Part shown: one piece after another, positions 22,004-31,786 of the stretch
How the letters are laid out: the number at the start of each line of letters is the position of its first letter
Numbering within the stretch: the stretch's first letter is position 1
Origin: Acidithiobacillus sp.
Lineage (GTDB): Bacteria > Pseudomonadota > Gammaproteobacteria > Acidithiobacillales > Acidithiobacillaceae
Direction: 5' to 3'
Assembly (NCBI RefSeq): GCF_023256195.1
Contig: NZ_JAGDWX010000020.1
Span: forward strand, 1 to 34,931
Length of the DNA: 34,931 nucleotides
Notes under the pieces: model-generated
The model's database searches: none
What the model saw: only the letters and a program-made list of their open reading frames with translations
Told to the model about the DNA's origin: nothing
Program-made: the position numbers and the translations under genes

Positions 22004-23542
22004 GTGACCCAGGATTTCGACATTTTAGTAGTGGGCGGGGGCATCAACGGCGCCGGTATCGCGCGGGATGCCGCCGGACGCGGTCTCAGCGTGGCGCTGG
22101 TGGAACAGGACGATCTCGCCTCCCACACCTCGTCGGCCAGCACCAAGCTCATTCACGGCGGGCTTCGTTATCTGGAGTACTACGAATTTCGTCTGGTTCG
22201 CGAGGCGCTCATGGAACGCGAACGCCTGTTGGCCATCGCGCCGCACATCATCTGGCCATTGGAGTTTGTGCTCCCGGAGGGACCGGGCAGCCGCTCCCGC
22301 TGGAAAATCCGTGCCGGCCTGTGGCTCTACGATCATCTTGCCCCGCGCCAGACCCTGCCGGCATCCAAGCCGCTTCGCTTTGGGCCGCATCCGGCAGCCG
22401 AGGTGCTTCAGAGCAGCTACCGGCACGGATTCAGCTACTCCGACTGCTGGGTAGAGGATAGCCGCCTGGTGGTATTGAACGCCATGGACGCCGCTGCCCA
22501 CGGCGCGCAGATCCTGACCCGCACCCGCCTCGAAAAAGCCTCGGCGGAAGGCGGCCGCTGGCGTGCTCAGTTGCGGCATCGCGGTGATGGCCACGGCAGT
22601 GAGATCAGCGCTCGCGTCCTCGTCAACGCCGCGGGCCCTTGGGTGGGGGACGTCCTCCACGGCCCACTGGGACTGCAAACGGACAAGACCGTGCGCAAGG
22701 TCAAGGGCAGCCACATCATCGTACCGCGGCTCTATGAGGGCGAGTTCGCCTTTATCCTGCAAAACCCGGATAAACGCATCGTTTTTGCCATCCCTTACGA
22801 GCACCGATTCACTCTCATCGGCACCACCGACATCCCCTATGAAGGGGATCCAGCATCCCTGACCATCTCCGCCGAAGAAACCCAGTACCTCTGCGACAGC
22901 GTCAACCGCTATTTCCGCCGCGCCGTACATCCAGAAGACGTGGTGCGCAGCTATGCCGGCGTCCGTCCCCTGTACGACGATCACGCCGCCAACGCCTCGG
23001 CCGTCACCCGCGATTACGTCCTCGACCTGCAGGACGACGGACACCCGCCACTTCTGTCCGTATTCGGTGGCAAGATCACCACTTATCGTCGTCTGGCGGA
23101 ACACGCGCTGAGCCTGCTACAACCCGTTCTGCAGTTTGCGGACAGGGCTCCCTGGACCGCGTCCCGTGCCCTGCCGGGAGGGGATCTGGGCGGGCGTACC
23201 TTTGCCGACTTCGCCCACGACCTTGGCCAGCGCTATCCATTCCTCGCGCCGGAGCTTGCTTGGCGCTTAGCGCGAGCCTACGGCAGCCGCGCTGAGCTCT
23301 GGCTCCGGGGAGCCCAAAGTTTGGGTGACCTGGGCGTGGATTTCGGAGGCGGCCTGACCCAGGCCGAGGTGGACTACCTCTGTGACCAGGAATTCGCCCA
23401 GGAAGCCGAGGATATCCTCTGGCGTCGTTCCAAATTGGCCTTGCACCTGCCCGAGGAATCGGGCGTGCGATTGGCGCAGTATCTGCGCGCTCGGAAAGAA
23501 GGAAAGGAGAACCATCCAACTACCAGGCAACGACGGGGTTGA
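22004..23542 (+). CDS. glpD: Aerobic glycerol-3-phosphate dehydrogenase
   Basis: A 512-residue FAD-dependent, membrane-associated dehydrogenase oxidising sn-glycerol 3-phosphate to DHAP and passing electrons to quinone. The FAD-binding VVGGGINGAGIARDAAGRG is at the N terminus, followed by SSASTKLIHGGLRYLE, NAAGPWVGD, TLIGTTDIPYEGDP, RSYAGVRPLYDD and FGGKITTYRRLAEHAL; the C-terminal DAO_C domain ends the protein. The length is normal. GTG at 22004 has a G-rich ribosome site (21993-22000). It is the first gene of the glpD-glpK-glpF-dhaK-dhaL-dhaM operon. Confidence 0.95.
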   Translation: MTQDFDILVVGGGINGAGIARDAAGRGLSVALVEQDDLASHTSSASTKLIHGGLRYLEYYEFRLVREALMERERLLAIAPHIIWPLEFVLPEGPGSRSRWKIRAGLWLYDHLAPRQTLPASKPLRFGPHPAAEVLQSSYRHGFSYSDCWVEDSRLVVLNAMDAAAHGAQILTRTRLEKASAEGGRWRAQLRHRGDGHGSEISARVLVNAAGPWVGDVLHGPLGLQTDKTVRKVKGSHIIVPRLYEGEFAFILQNPDKRIVFAIPYEHRFTLIGTTDIPYEGDPASLTISAEETQYLCDSVNRYFRRAVHPEDVVRSYAGVRPLYDDHAANASAVTRDYVLDLQDDGHPPLLSVFGGKITTYRRLAEHALSLLQPVLQFADRAPWTASRALPGGDLGGRTFADFAHDLGQRYPFLAPELAWRLARAYGSRAELWLRGAQSLGDLGVDFGGGLTQAEVDYLCDQEFAQEAEDILWRRSKLALHLPEESGVRLAQYLRARKEGKENHPTTRQRRG

Positions 23543-23549
23543 ACCCCGT
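23533..23549 (+). other. Hairpin at the glpD-glpK junction
   Basis: ACGGGG (23533-23538) pairs with CCCCGT (23544-23549) around TTGAA; the glpD stop codon lies in the loop and the glpK Shine-Dalgarno AAGGAG starts two bases later. No T tract follows. It may influence glpK translation or mRNA processing. Confidence 0.4.
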
Positions 23550-23563
23550 GAAGGAGCGGTATC

Positions 23564-25066
23564 GTGTCCGATCAATTTGTGGGAGCCATCGACCAAGGAA
23601 CCACCAGTACCCGCTTCATGGTCTTCGACCGCCAGGGCAAGGTCATCACCTCGGCGCAGAAAGAGCACAAGCAGATCTATCCCCAACCCGGCTGGGTCGA
23701 GCACGACCCCATGGAAATCCTGGACAACACCAATGAGGTCATCGGCGCCGCCCTGGCACGGGCCAAACTGAGCGCCGAGAACCTGCTGGCCGTGGGCATC
23801 ACCAACCAGCGGGAAACCACCGTGCTCTGGGACCGCCATAGCGGTGTGCCGCTGACCAATGCTCTGGTGTGGATGGATACCCGCAACGACGCCTTGGTGC
23901 AGCGTTTCGCCCGAGACGGCGGCCAGGATCGCTACCGAGAGCGCACCGGCCTGCCGCTGGCCACATACTTTTCCGGGCTCAAGCTCGCCTGGATCCTAGA
24001 GAATGTTCCAGGTGCTCGTGCCGCCGTGGAGCGGGGCGACGCCCTCTTTGGCAACATCAACACCTGGCTAGCCTGGCAGCTCACCGGCGGACCCAAGGGG
24101 GGGCGCCATATCACCGATGTCAGCAATGCCAGTCGCACCATGCTCATGGATCTCGCCAGCTGTCGCTGGGACCCCGACCTGCTCCAAGATTTCCGGATCC
24201 CGGCGGAGTGCCTGCCTGAGATCCTGCCCTCTTCCATGGTCTACGGCGAGATGTGCTGTGCCCCCCTGCGCGGCACCCCCCTGGCGGGCATGCTCGGCGA
24301 CCAGCAGGCAGCGCTTTTCGGCCAGACCTGCTTCCGCCCCGGCGCGGCCAAGAATACCTATGGCACCGGCTCCTTTCTGCTCATGAACACCGGCACGGAA
24401 CTGGTACGCTCCAAGGCCGGCCTGCTCTCCACCGTCGCCTACCAGCTGGCCCAGCAAGCGCCGGTCTATGCCCTGGAGGGTGCCATCGCCATCACCGGCG
24501 CCCTGGTGCAGTGGCTGCGGGACAACCTGCGCCTCTTTGACGTCGCCGGCCAGATCGAACCCCTGGCCCGCAGCGTTCCGGACAACGGCGACGTGTACTT
24601 CGTGCCCGCCTTTTCCGGTCTCTATGCGCCTTACTGGCGGGACGATGCCCGCGGCATCATCGCCGGCCTCACCCGCTTTGCCACCAAGGCCCACATCGCC
24701 CGCGCGGCGCTGGAATCCACCGCCTACCAGGTGCGCGATGTGGTGGAGGCGATGGAGCAGGACAGCGGCATTCCCCTGCGACGCCTGCGCAGCGACGGCG
24801 GCATGGTGGTCAACGAACTGCTTATGCAGTTTCAGGCGGACATCCTGGCCAAGCCGGTGATCCGGCCCAAGATGATCGAGACCACGGCCCTGGGCTCCGC
24901 CTACGCCGCCGGACTCGCCGTCGGCTACTGGAAAAGCCTGGACGACCTGCAAAGCAACTGGGGTGTGGACCGAGAATGGGAACCGGCCATGGCCGAGTCC
25001 GAGCGCACCCGTCTCTACCGTTCCTGGAAGAAGGCGGTGGAAAGGTCCTTTGCCTGGGTGGAGTGA
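23564..25066 (+). CDS. glpK: Glycerol kinase
   Basis: A 500-residue FGGY-family kinase forming sn-glycerol 3-phosphate from glycerol and ATP. Clear signatures: [18 protein letters not shown] (phosphate 1 loop), [22 protein letters not shown], the glycerol-binding [10 protein letters not shown] region, [48 protein letters not shown] and [19 protein letters not shown]. Length matches GlpK (about 500). GTG at 23564 has AAGGAG seven bases upstream. It would act on glycerol brought in by GlpF and feed GlpD. Confidence 0.97.
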   Translation: MSDQFVGAIDQGTTSTRFMVFDRQGKVITSAQKEHKQIYPQPGWVEHDPMEILDNTNEVIGAALARAKLSAENLLAVGITNQRETTVLWDRHSGVPLTNALVWMDTRNDALVQRFARDGGQDRYRERTGLPLATYFSGLKLAWILENVPGARAAVERGDALFGNINTWLAWQLTGGPKGGRHITDVSNASRTMLMDLASCRWDPDLLQDFRIPAECLPEILPSSMVYGEMCCAPLRGTPLAGMLGDQQAALFGQTCFRPGAAKNTYGTGSFLLMNTGTELVRSKAGLLSTVAYQLAQQAPVYALEGAIAITGALVQWLRDNLRLFDVAGQIEPLARSVPDNGDVYFVPAFSGLYAPYWRDDARGIIAGLTRFATKAHIARAALESTAYQVRDVVEAMEQDSGIPLRRLRSDGGMVVNELLMQFQADILAKPVIRPKMIETTALGSAYAAGLAVGYWKSLDDLQSNWGVDREWEPAMAESERTRLYRSWKKAVERSFAWVE

Positions 25067-25087
25067 GAGACGAGGAGGAAAACCATC

Positions 25088-26086
25088 ATGGCAACACATG
25101 CAGATCCACTCTATGGCGTCAAAACCGGCTGGCGCGCCGAATCCATCTGGTCGGAGATGCTCGCCGAATTCTTTGGGTGCTTCGTTCTGCTCGCCTTTGG
25201 CGCCGGCTGCGTCGCGGTGGCAGTGGTTGGTCTGACGGAATCCGATCGTACCCTGGTGATCTTCCAGGGCGCCGGTGGTTGGATGCTCATCGTCTGGGGC
25301 TGGGCCTTTGCGGTGATCATGGCCATCTACGTGGCAGGCGGGGTGACCGGCGCACACATCAATCCCGCCGTCACCCTCGCCTTTGCCATCAAAGGGGATT
25401 TCCCCTGGCGCAAGGTCCTCCCCTATTGGATTGCCCAGGTTGCCGGCTGCTTCATGGGCGCGGCCATCGTCTTTCTCGACTACTTCAAGGCCATCAACGC
25501 CTGGAATCTGGCCCACCACGTAGCCAGTCGCGCCGACCCTTCCGGCATGACCACCTTCAGCATCTTTGCCACCTTCCCGGCGGCCTACTACCAGAACCAG
25601 ATGGGTCTCGCCCTCCTGGATCAGGTTATCGCCACCTTCTTTCTGGTGCTCTTCGTCTTCGCCATCATCGACAACATGAACGTGGGACCGAGGTCCAATC
25701 TGGCGCCGTTCATGGTAGGCCTGGCCGTTGCCGCCATCGGTGCCTCCTTCGGTACCGGCACGGGCTATGCCATCAATCCGGCCCGCGACTTCGGGCCGCG
25801 CCTCTTCTGCTGGCTGGCGGGCTGGGGGCCCAATGCCTTCCCCGGCCCTCACGGTTACTGGTGGGTGCCCGTCCTGGGTCCCTTGATTGGTGCGAGCATC
25901 GCGGTTTTCGCCTACGATTGGTTCATCAGCCGCACGCTCTGCGCCCGCGCCAAGCTGCTTCAGGAACGGCAGCCCCACGTCGAGCAGCACGGCCTCGGCT
26001 TCAAGCTGGAGAAGCTGCAGACGGCGCTGGAGGAGGTCCGCAAGGAAGTGGACGCGCGCAAGGCAAAGGAAGGAGCATCGCAATGA
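25088..26086 (+). CDS. glpF: Glycerol uptake facilitator (aquaglyceroporin)
   Basis: A 332-residue MIP-family channel of the inner membrane with six transmembrane helices and two half-helices. The NPA boxes are at 92-94 (GAHINPAVT) and 230-232 ([13 protein letters not shown]); Asp234 after NPAR marks the glycerol-conducting branch. E. coli GlpF has about 280 residues; this one has an additional charged C-terminal tail (about 290-332, [20 protein letters not shown]) that could form a cytoplasmic coiled coil. The ATG at 25088 has GAGGA upstream, and the stop overlaps the dhaK start. Confidence 0.95.
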   Translation: MATHADPLYGVKTGWRAESIWSEMLAEFFGCFVLLAFGAGCVAVAVVGLTESDRTLVIFQGAGGWMLIVWGWAFAVIMAIYVAGGVTGAHINPAVTLAFAIKGDFPWRKVLPYWIAQVAGCFMGAAIVFLDYFKAINAWNLAHHVASRADPSGMTTFSIFATFPAAYYQNQMGLALLDQVIATFFLVLFVFAIIDNMNVGPRSNLAPFMVGLAVAAIGASFGTGTGYAINPARDFGPRLFCWLAGWGPNAFPGPHGYWWVPVLGPLIGASIAVFAYDWFISRTLCARAKLLQERQPHVEQHGLGFKLEKLQTALEEVRKEVDARKAKEGASQ

Positions 26087-27090
26087 AAGCCCTCATCAAT
26101 CGGCCCGAAGACATCGTCCGGGAAGCCCTGGAAGGCATGGCCCTGGCCCACGCCGACCTCATCCGGGTGGAGCAGGATCCGCGCTTCGTCCTACGCGCGG
26201 ACGCTCCGGTGCAAGGTAAGGTCGCCCTCGTTTCCGGCGGCGGCTCCGGGCACGAACCCATGCACGGTGGTTTGGTGGGCCCCGGCATGCTGGACGCGGC
26301 TTGCCCCGGCGAGGTCTTCACCAGCCCCACGCCGGATCAGATCGTTGCCGCCGCCCAGGCCGTGCACGGCGGTGCCGGCGTACTGCTCATCGTCAAGAAC
26401 TACACGGGCGACGTGCTCAACTTCCAGATGGCCACAGAGCTCCTGGCCGACGCCGGCATCCCCACGGAGACGGTACTCATGGACGATGACGTGGCCGTTA
26501 CCGACTCCCTCTACACCGCCGGTCGCCGCGGTGTGGGCGCCACGGTGCTGGCAGAGAAGATCTGCGGTGCCGCCGCAGCAGCCGGCCTGCCCCTGGCGCA
26601 GGTCGCCCGCATCGGCCGCGAGGTCAACGCGTCGGCCCGCTCCATGGGCCTGGCCCTCAGCCCCTGCACCAACCCCCAGGCGGGCCAGGCCAGCTTCACC
26701 CTCAAAGACGACGAGGTCGAGTTCGGGATCGGCATCCACGGCGAACCGGGGCGCAGCCGCATCCCCATGGCGTCAGCGGATACACTGACACAGATGCTCC
26801 TGGAGCCTATCCTGCAGGATCTGCCCTTTGCGCGCGGCGATGAGGTACTGCTGTTCACGGACAGCCTGGGCGCTACTCCACTGCTGGAACTCTACATCGT
26901 CCACCGCGCCGCCGAGCAGCTCGCCAACCAGCACGGCCTCAAGGTGAGTCGTCGTCTGATAGGCCCCCTCATGACCAGTCTGGACATGGCCGGTGTGGCC
27001 CTCACCCTGTTACGCCTCACCCCGGAGTTACGGGGCTACTGGGATGCACCGGTGCGCACACCGGCGCTGTGCTGGGGTCTAGCGCGATGA
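26083..27090 (+). CDS. dhaK: Dihydroxyacetone kinase subunit DhaK
   Basis: A 335-residue DHA-binding subunit of the PEP-dependent dihydroxyacetone kinase. His219 in GIGIHGEPG binds the DHA carbonyl covalently; His57 in SGGGSGHEP and Asp110 in KNYTGD are the catalytic pair equivalent to those of the E. coli enzyme. The length is that of PTS-type DhaK; ATP-dependent kinases are single chains of about 550-600 residues. The ATG at 26083 overlaps the glpF stop (ATGA) and is preceded by AGGAGC. Phosphate arrives via ADP bound to DhaL. Confidence 0.95.
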   Translation: MKALINRPEDIVREALEGMALAHADLIRVEQDPRFVLRADAPVQGKVALVSGGGSGHEPMHGGLVGPGMLDAACPGEVFTSPTPDQIVAAAQAVHGGAGVLLIVKNYTGDVLNFQMATELLADAGIPTETVLMDDDVAVTDSLYTAGRRGVGATVLAEKICGAAAAAGLPLAQVARIGREVNASARSMGLALSPCTNPQAGQASFTLKDDEVEFGIGIHGEPGRSRIPMASADTLTQMLLEPILQDLPFARGDEVLLFTDSLGATPLLELYIVHRAAEQLANQHGLKVSRRLIGPLMTSLDMAGVALTLLRLTPELRGYWDAPVRTPALCWGLAR

Positions 27091-27722
27091 CGACCACTCT
27101 GGACCCCGTCTTGGAGCAAAGTCGCCTGGAACGCTGGTTGGATTGCGTGCAGACGCGTCTGGCCAGCGAGAAAGAATCCCTCAATGCCCTGGATGCGGCC
27201 ATCGGCGATGCCGATCACGGTAGCAACCTCTTTCGCGGCTTCAGCAAGGTCCAGGAAAAACTCCAGAGCGCGCCACCCGAGGACATCCCTGCCCTTTTCA
27301 AACTAGTGGGCATGACTCTCATCGGCTCCGTGGGCGGTGCATCCGGCCCCCTCTACGGCACCTTTTTCCTGGAAACAGCGAAAGCTTTACCCCAGGAACG
27401 CAAAAGCGTCGACCTGCAAACCCTTGCCCAAGCCCTCACGGCAGGACTTCAGGGCCTGCAGCGCCTGGGTAAGGCGGAAAAGGGCGACAAAACCATGGTG
27501 GACGCTCTCGCCCCCGCCATCGAGCGCCTGCAGCAGGGTGCCGATCTGAGGGCGGCCGCCGCAGCGGCACGCCACGGCCTGGAGGCCACCATACCCCTCA
27601 TCGCTCGCAAGGGCCGAGCCAGTTATCTCGGGGAGCGCTCCCAGGGGCACGCCGACCCGGGCGCTGCATCGGCGACCCTCTTGCTGGAGTGCCTGGCGCG
27701 TGACGACGACAGCGCCGCCTGA
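27087..27722 (+). CDS. dhaL: Dihydroxyacetone kinase subunit DhaL
   Basis: A 211-residue helical subunit holding ADP as a cofactor. Mg-binding aspartates D36, D41 and D43 are in [26 protein letters not shown] and [13 protein letters not shown] contact the nucleotide, and [18 protein letters not shown] closes the site, as in other DhaL proteins. In the cycle, DhaM rephosphorylates ADP on DhaL, and DhaL then passes the phosphate to DHA in DhaK. The ATG at 27087 overlaps the dhaK stop by four bases; the frame open from 27069 lies inside dhaK and is not needed. Confidence 0.95.
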   Translation: MTTTLDPVLEQSRLERWLDCVQTRLASEKESLNALDAAIGDADHGSNLFRGFSKVQEKLQSAPPEDIPALFKLVGMTLIGSVGGASGPLYGTFFLETAKALPQERKSVDLQTLAQALTAGLQGLQRLGKAEKGDKTMVDALAPAIERLQQGADLRAAAAAARHGLEATIPLIARKGRASYLGERSQGHADPGAASATLLLECLARDDDSAA

Positions 27723-30096
27723 ATTCCAGGCGCGGCAAGGCAAGGTCGCCCTGCTGCTGGTAGGCCACAGCCGGCCCATGGCCGAGGCCCTATTGACCCT
27801 GCTACGGCAAGTGGCCCCCGAGCTGCGGGTGGGCATCGCCGCCGGTGCGGGCGAGCGGGGCGAGGAACTGGGCACGGACGCAACCCACATCCTGAGCATG
27901 CTCCAGGAGCTGGACAGCCCTGCCGGGACCGTGGTCCTGCTGGATCTGGGCAGCGCACTGCTGAGCGCGCAAACCGCCATCTCCCTACTGGACACGGATC
28001 CACAAGGGCGGGTCACCCTCTGCCCCGCTCCCTATGTCGAGGGTGCCCTGGCGGCGGCCATAGCAGCGGCGGGGTGTAGAGACGCCCAACAGGTCTGCCA
28101 CGAGGCGCGCCAGGCTCTTGCCAGCAAGGTAGAGCAGCTGACACCCGCCGACCCTGCCACAGCGCCGCAGGCGTCGGCACCCCGTGAATCGTCCGGCTCC
28201 GAGCACATCCAGAACCTTGCTCAGGCAGAGCTGACTCTCACGGACCCCGCCGGTCTTCACCTCCGCCCTGCTGCAGCCCTCCTGCGCGCTGCGCAGAAGG
28301 CCGACGAGGGCTACCTCGCCCGCGCGGGCAGCGACCGTCTCATTCCACTGGACAGCCTGAGCCGGCTGTTGCGCGAAGAGCTGCGCCAAGGAGAGAGAAT
28401 CCGCCTCTACGCCGGTGGTGCCGATGCGCGAGAGCAGCTTGCCGCCATGGTGGCGGCGCTCAACTCCACCAACCCGGATGGCTCTGGCCAAGCCCCGGCC
28501 GTGGCGGCCACCGAGGCAGAGCCCCTAGGCACCCGACCGCGCACAGCGGTACCGGGTCGGGCCATGGGACCCATCTACACATTGCGGCAGCCGCAAGCTT
28601 TTGCCCTGCCCCCTACCGCCGACGATCCCGAGGCGGAGCTCGCCCGGATCCACAAGGCCTGGGCACAGGTAGAGGGAGAACGGCCGCAAGGCGATATCCT
28701 CGCCGCGCAGGGACTCTTTCTGCAAGACCCGGCGCTGCGGCGCGAGACGGAACATCGCATCCGCACCCAAGGGCTCAGCGCCCCCGCCGCCTGGATCGCC
28801 GCAGTACAGACGGTCCGCACCGAACTGGAGCGCATCCGCGACCCTATCCTGCGCGCCCGCCTCAGCGATCTGGATGACCTCAGCCTGCGGGTTCTCCAGG
28901 CCCTGGGGCTCGCTGCGGAATGGCAGCTGCCCGATAGGAAGGGATATATCCTCCTCGCCGACGATCTGCCGCCCTCCCTTGCCCGCAGACTCTCTCCGGA
29001 CCGGGTGCTGGGGGTCTTGGATCGCCGCGGCGGCCCCCGCTCTCACGCCGCCATAGTGCTGCGCGCCGCCCATATCCCTTACCTGGTGGGTCTGGGTGCG
29101 ATAAACGTGGCCGATGGTACCGAGGTCGCCATGGATGCCGATACCGCTCAGTACTGGATCGACCCACCCGCCTCGGTGCGCGCCACCTTTCTGGCAAAAA
29201 CCCACTCAGACGCGGATCTGCAAAGCAACCACGGCGATCTTGGGCAACTCACGTTCGAAGACGGGAGCGTCGTCGAGCTCTGGGCCAATGTATCCAGCCG
29301 CGCCGAGGCGGAACAGGCCGCCGCCCTTGGGGTAAAGGGGGTGGGACTGCTGCGCAGCGAAATGCTCTTCCTGGGTGCAAGCCGAGCGCCTTCGGAGACA
29401 GAACAACTCCAGCAGTTCACGGAGCTGCTGGAGCCTTTGGGGCAGCTTCCCGTCGTCCTACGCCTGCTGGATGCCGGCGCCGATAAGCCTTTTCCATTCC
29501 TGCAGCTTGACCGCGAACCCAATCCCGCACTGGGCCTGCGCGGGATTCGAGCCCTGGAGCGTCGGCCGGACTTCTTTCACCAGCATCTGCGTGCCGTCCT
29601 ACGTGCCGGCCATGGCCGCGATCTGCGCCTGCTGCTGCCCATGGTCACCATCCCCCAGGAAGTCGCGCGCACCCGCGCGCGCCTGGAAGCCGTACACCAA
29701 GAGCTGACCGCCGAAGGACTGGCGCACCGCTGGCCCATTCCCCTGGGGGTCATGGTCGAAGTGCCTGCCGTGGCGCTGCGCATCGACGATTTTGTCCCCT
29801 TGGCCGATTTCTTCTCCATTGGGAGCAATGACTTGGGCCAATACACCTGGGCCGTAGACCGCGAGCAAGGGGATCTCTGCGAGATCGAGGAGAGCGGGGG
29901 CGCCGCCCTACTGGAACTCTGCGCCAGAGTCGCGAGGCAGAAGCACAGGCCCGTTTCCGTCTGTGGCGAGGCCGCCGCCGACCCCAACATGGCCCGCACC
30001 TTCATCGCCCAAGGTATCCGTCGCCTGTCCATGGCGCCGGCGCTCTTGCCTGCCTTGGTGAGGGCTCTGCGGGGGGATGGCAAGCTCGGAAACTGA
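27700..30096 (+). CDS. dhaM: DhaM: EIIA(Dha)-HPr-complete Enzyme I fusion phosphotransferase
   Basis: A 798-residue protein with three phosphotransfer modules. EIIA of the mannose/DhaM type (about 16-140) has His23 in LLVGHSRPMAE. HPr (about 175-255) has His187 in GLHLRPAAALLRAAQ. Enzyme I (about 283-798) has the phosphohistidine H449 in GGPRSHAAIVLR, the PEP-binding domain with GVGLLRSEMLFLG, PLGVMVEVPAVALR, SIGSNDLGQYTWAVDR and the catalytic Cys755 in VSVCGEAAADP. E. coli DhaM (about 472 residues) stops after the Enzyme I N-terminal domain and depends on separate EI and HPr; this protein appears able to take phosphate from PEP directly. GTG at 27700 overlaps dhaL by 23 bp, with GGAG about 10 bases upstream. 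A weak GGGTC/GACCC hairpin (30105-30118) follows the stop. Confidence 0.93.
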   Translation: MTTTAPPEFQARQGKVALLLVGHSRPMAEALLTLLRQVAPELRVGIAAGAGERGEELGTDATHILSMLQELDSPAGTVVLLDLGSALLSAQTAISLLDTDPQGRVTLCPAPYVEGALAAAIAAAGCRDAQQVCHEARQALASKVEQLTPADPATAPQASAPRESSGSEHIQNLAQAELTLTDPAGLHLRPAAALLRAAQKADEGYLARAGSDRLIPLDSLSRLLREELRQGERIRLYAGGADAREQLAAMVAALNSTNPDGSGQAPAVAATEAEPLGTRPRTAVPGRAMGPIYTLRQPQAFALPPTADDPEAELARIHKAWAQVEGERPQGDILAAQGLFLQDPALRRETEHRIRTQGLSAPAAWIAAVQTVRTELERIRDPILRARLSDLDDLSLRVLQALGLAAEWQLPDRKGYILLADDLPPSLARRLSPDRVLGVLDRRGGPRSHAAIVLRAAHIPYLVGLGAINVADGTEVAMDADTAQYWIDPPASVRATFLAKTHSDADLQSNHGDLGQLTFEDGSVVELWANVSSRAEAEQAAALGVKGVGLLRSEMLFLGASRAPSETEQLQQFTELLEPLGQLPVVLRLLDAGADKPFPFLQLDREPNPALGLRGIRALERRPDFFHQHLRAVLRAGHGRDLRLLLPMVTIPQEVARTRARLEAVHQELTAEGLAHRWPIPLGVMVEVPAVALRIDDFVPLADFFSIGSNDLGQYTWAVDREQGDLCEIEESGGAALLELCARVARQKHRPVSVCGEAAADPNMARTFIAQGIRRLSMAPALLPALVRALRGDGKLGN

Positions 30097-30333
30097 GTTT
30101 GGCCGGGTCCTCAGACCCTCTCCCGCATGCTGTGGTAAGCTGTTGCGCGATAGACCCTAGGAAACGCCAACCATGTCCCTCAGTGCCACAATGATCCAGA
30201 CCCTTCACGACTTCACTCACAGTCCGGAAGTTCAGCCGTGACGCGGGTTGCGGCCTATCCAAAAGTACAGGGGATTTAGGCGGGTGCGGCTTCATAATTA
30301 CGGTGGGGGTCGCCCCCGAGAGCTGGAACGCTG

Positions 30334-31785
30334 ATGGCTGCCGCCCGTAATCCATCCCCTTGGATTCCTTGGTCTTTGGCTCTGGGAGACCTCTTGGCCT
30401 TCGCCCTGGCGGTCTACTTCAGCCGATTGTCCCACGCGTTTTACTACGGCGAGAGTCCCTTGCGGGTCCTGGCCAGTTGGTGGGGCAGCCTGGCCGAAGT
30501 CAATATCCTGCTTTTCCTTTTCCTTGCAAGTTTGGGCATCCTGGCCTTTCTCCTCAAAGGTCATTACGCCCGCCGCAAGGTCTTTTGGGACGAGGTGGGC
30601 GACATCATCACCGTCTTCACGGTGCTCCTCGGTCTCAACGCCGCCATCGCCTTCAGCGGCAAATGGCCCTTGTCCCGCCTCTGGCTCTTTTCCGCATGGC
30701 TCCTCGCCCTGCTCCTCCTGCCCGGTTTGCGCTTGCTGCAGCGCTGGATCTTTCGCCGCCTGGGGCTGTGGAGTCGCCCCGTCGCCATCATCGGCACCGG
30801 CGCCAACGCCCTTGAGGCCATGCGCGCCATACAAAGCGACACCCTGCTGGGCTACGAGGTGCGCTGGCTACTGAGCCCCGAAGAGATCCCGCCCAAGCCA
30901 TCGCCGGCCAACGCCTTCCAACCCACCGTCCTTGCCCTCGGCCGCGATCCTCTGGCCACCTTGCGCACCCTCGGCAGCCCCCAGGTCGTCCTCGCCCTGG
31001 ACAATAACCATTGGCAAATCCAGCAGGATCTCCTGCGCCTTCTGGGGCTCTATTACCCCAATCTTGCCATCGCCCCCGCCCTGCGAGGCCTTCCGCTCTA
31101 TGGTCTGGAGGTGATGCACTTTTTCAGCCACGAAGTTTTCATGCTGCGGGTGCGCGACAACCTGGCACGACCCGGGCCCCGCCTGGTCAAACGCGTCTTT
31201 GACGTACTGACCGCAGCAGCACTCACGCTACTCTTGAGCCCCCTGCTTCTCTGGATTGCCTGGCGCATCCGCGCGGAGGATGGTGGGCCGGTGCTCTTTC
31301 GTCAAGAACGGGTCGGTCGCAATGGCAAGCCTTTCTGGTGTCTCAAATTCCGCAGCATGGTCCCCGATGCTGAGGCACGCCTGCAGCAGTACCTCTTGGA
31401 AAAACCCACTCTCGCCGCCGAGTACCAGCACAACTTCAAACTGCGCGATGACCCCCGAATCACCCGCATCGGTCGCTTTCTGCGCCGAAGCAGCCTCGAC
31501 GAACTGCCCCAACTCTTCAACGTCCTGCGCGGCGAAATGAGCCTGGTAGGCCCGCGGCCGCTCCTCGCCCGGGAACTCAGCCGCTACGGCGACAACATCG
31601 CCTTGTACACCTTGGTGAATCCCGGCATCACGGGCCTCTGGCAGGTCAGCGGCCGTTCCGAGACCAGCTTTGCCGACCGCAGCAATCTCGACGCCTGGTA
31701 TGTACGCAACTGGACACTCTGGTACGATATCGTGATTCTACTGCGGACGGTGCGCGTCGTGTTTCGGCGGGAAGGGGCCTACTGA
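30334..31785 (+). CDS. WbaP-type polyprenyl-phosphate hexose-1-phosphate transferase
   Basis: A 483-residue membrane enzyme that starts exopolysaccharide or O-antigen synthesis by loading a sugar phosphate onto undecaprenyl phosphate. About four N-terminal helices (roughly 12-140) and a soluble nucleotide-binding-like segment (148-275) precede the catalytic domain: KRVFDVLTAAALTLLLSPL, FRQERVGRNGKPFWCLKFRS, IGRFLRRSSLDELPQLFNV, GEMSLVGPRPLLARE and NPGITGLWQVSGRSETSF. The N-terminal half and length fit WbaP rather than the short WecP/PglC enzymes; galactose or glucose is the probable sugar. The ATG at 30334 follows a 237 bp gap containing a GGGGG-TCG-CCCCC hairpin (30305-30317) and no convincing gene. 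Confidence 0.88.
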   Translation: MAAARNPSPWIPWSLALGDLLAFALAVYFSRLSHAFYYGESPLRVLASWWGSLAEVNILLFLFLASLGILAFLLKGHYARRKVFWDEVGDIITVFTVLLGLNAAIAFSGKWPLSRLWLFSAWLLALLLLPGLRLLQRWIFRRLGLWSRPVAIIGTGANALEAMRAIQSDTLLGYEVRWLLSPEEIPPKPSPANAFQPTVLALGRDPLATLRTLGSPQVVLALDNNHWQIQQDLLRLLGLYYPNLAIAPALRGLPLYGLEVMHFFSHEVFMLRVRDNLARPGPRLVKRVFDVLTAAALTLLLSPLLLWIAWRIRAEDGGPVLFRQERVGRNGKPFWCLKFRSMVPDAEARLQQYLLEKPTLAAEYQHNFKLRDDPRITRIGRFLRRSSLDELPQLFNVLRGEMSLVGPRPLLARELSRYGDNIALYTLVNPGITGLWQVSGRSETSFADRSNLDAWYVRNWTLWYDIVILLRTVRVVFRREGAY

Positions 31786-31786
31786 A

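Noticed and set aside
24068-26083. Long minus-strand open frame opposite glpK and glpF
   Set aside because: Both plus-strand genes have full family signatures; the antisense translation is low-complexity and unrecognisable.
30105-30118. GGGTC-CTCA-GACCC hairpin after dhaM as a terminator
   Set aside because: The stem is five pairs and is followed by TCTCCC, not a T run; mentioned in the dhaM entry only.
30173-30241. 22-codon open frame between dhaM and the WbaP-type gene
   Set aside because: No ribosome site, no recognisable sequence and very short; left out as a gene.
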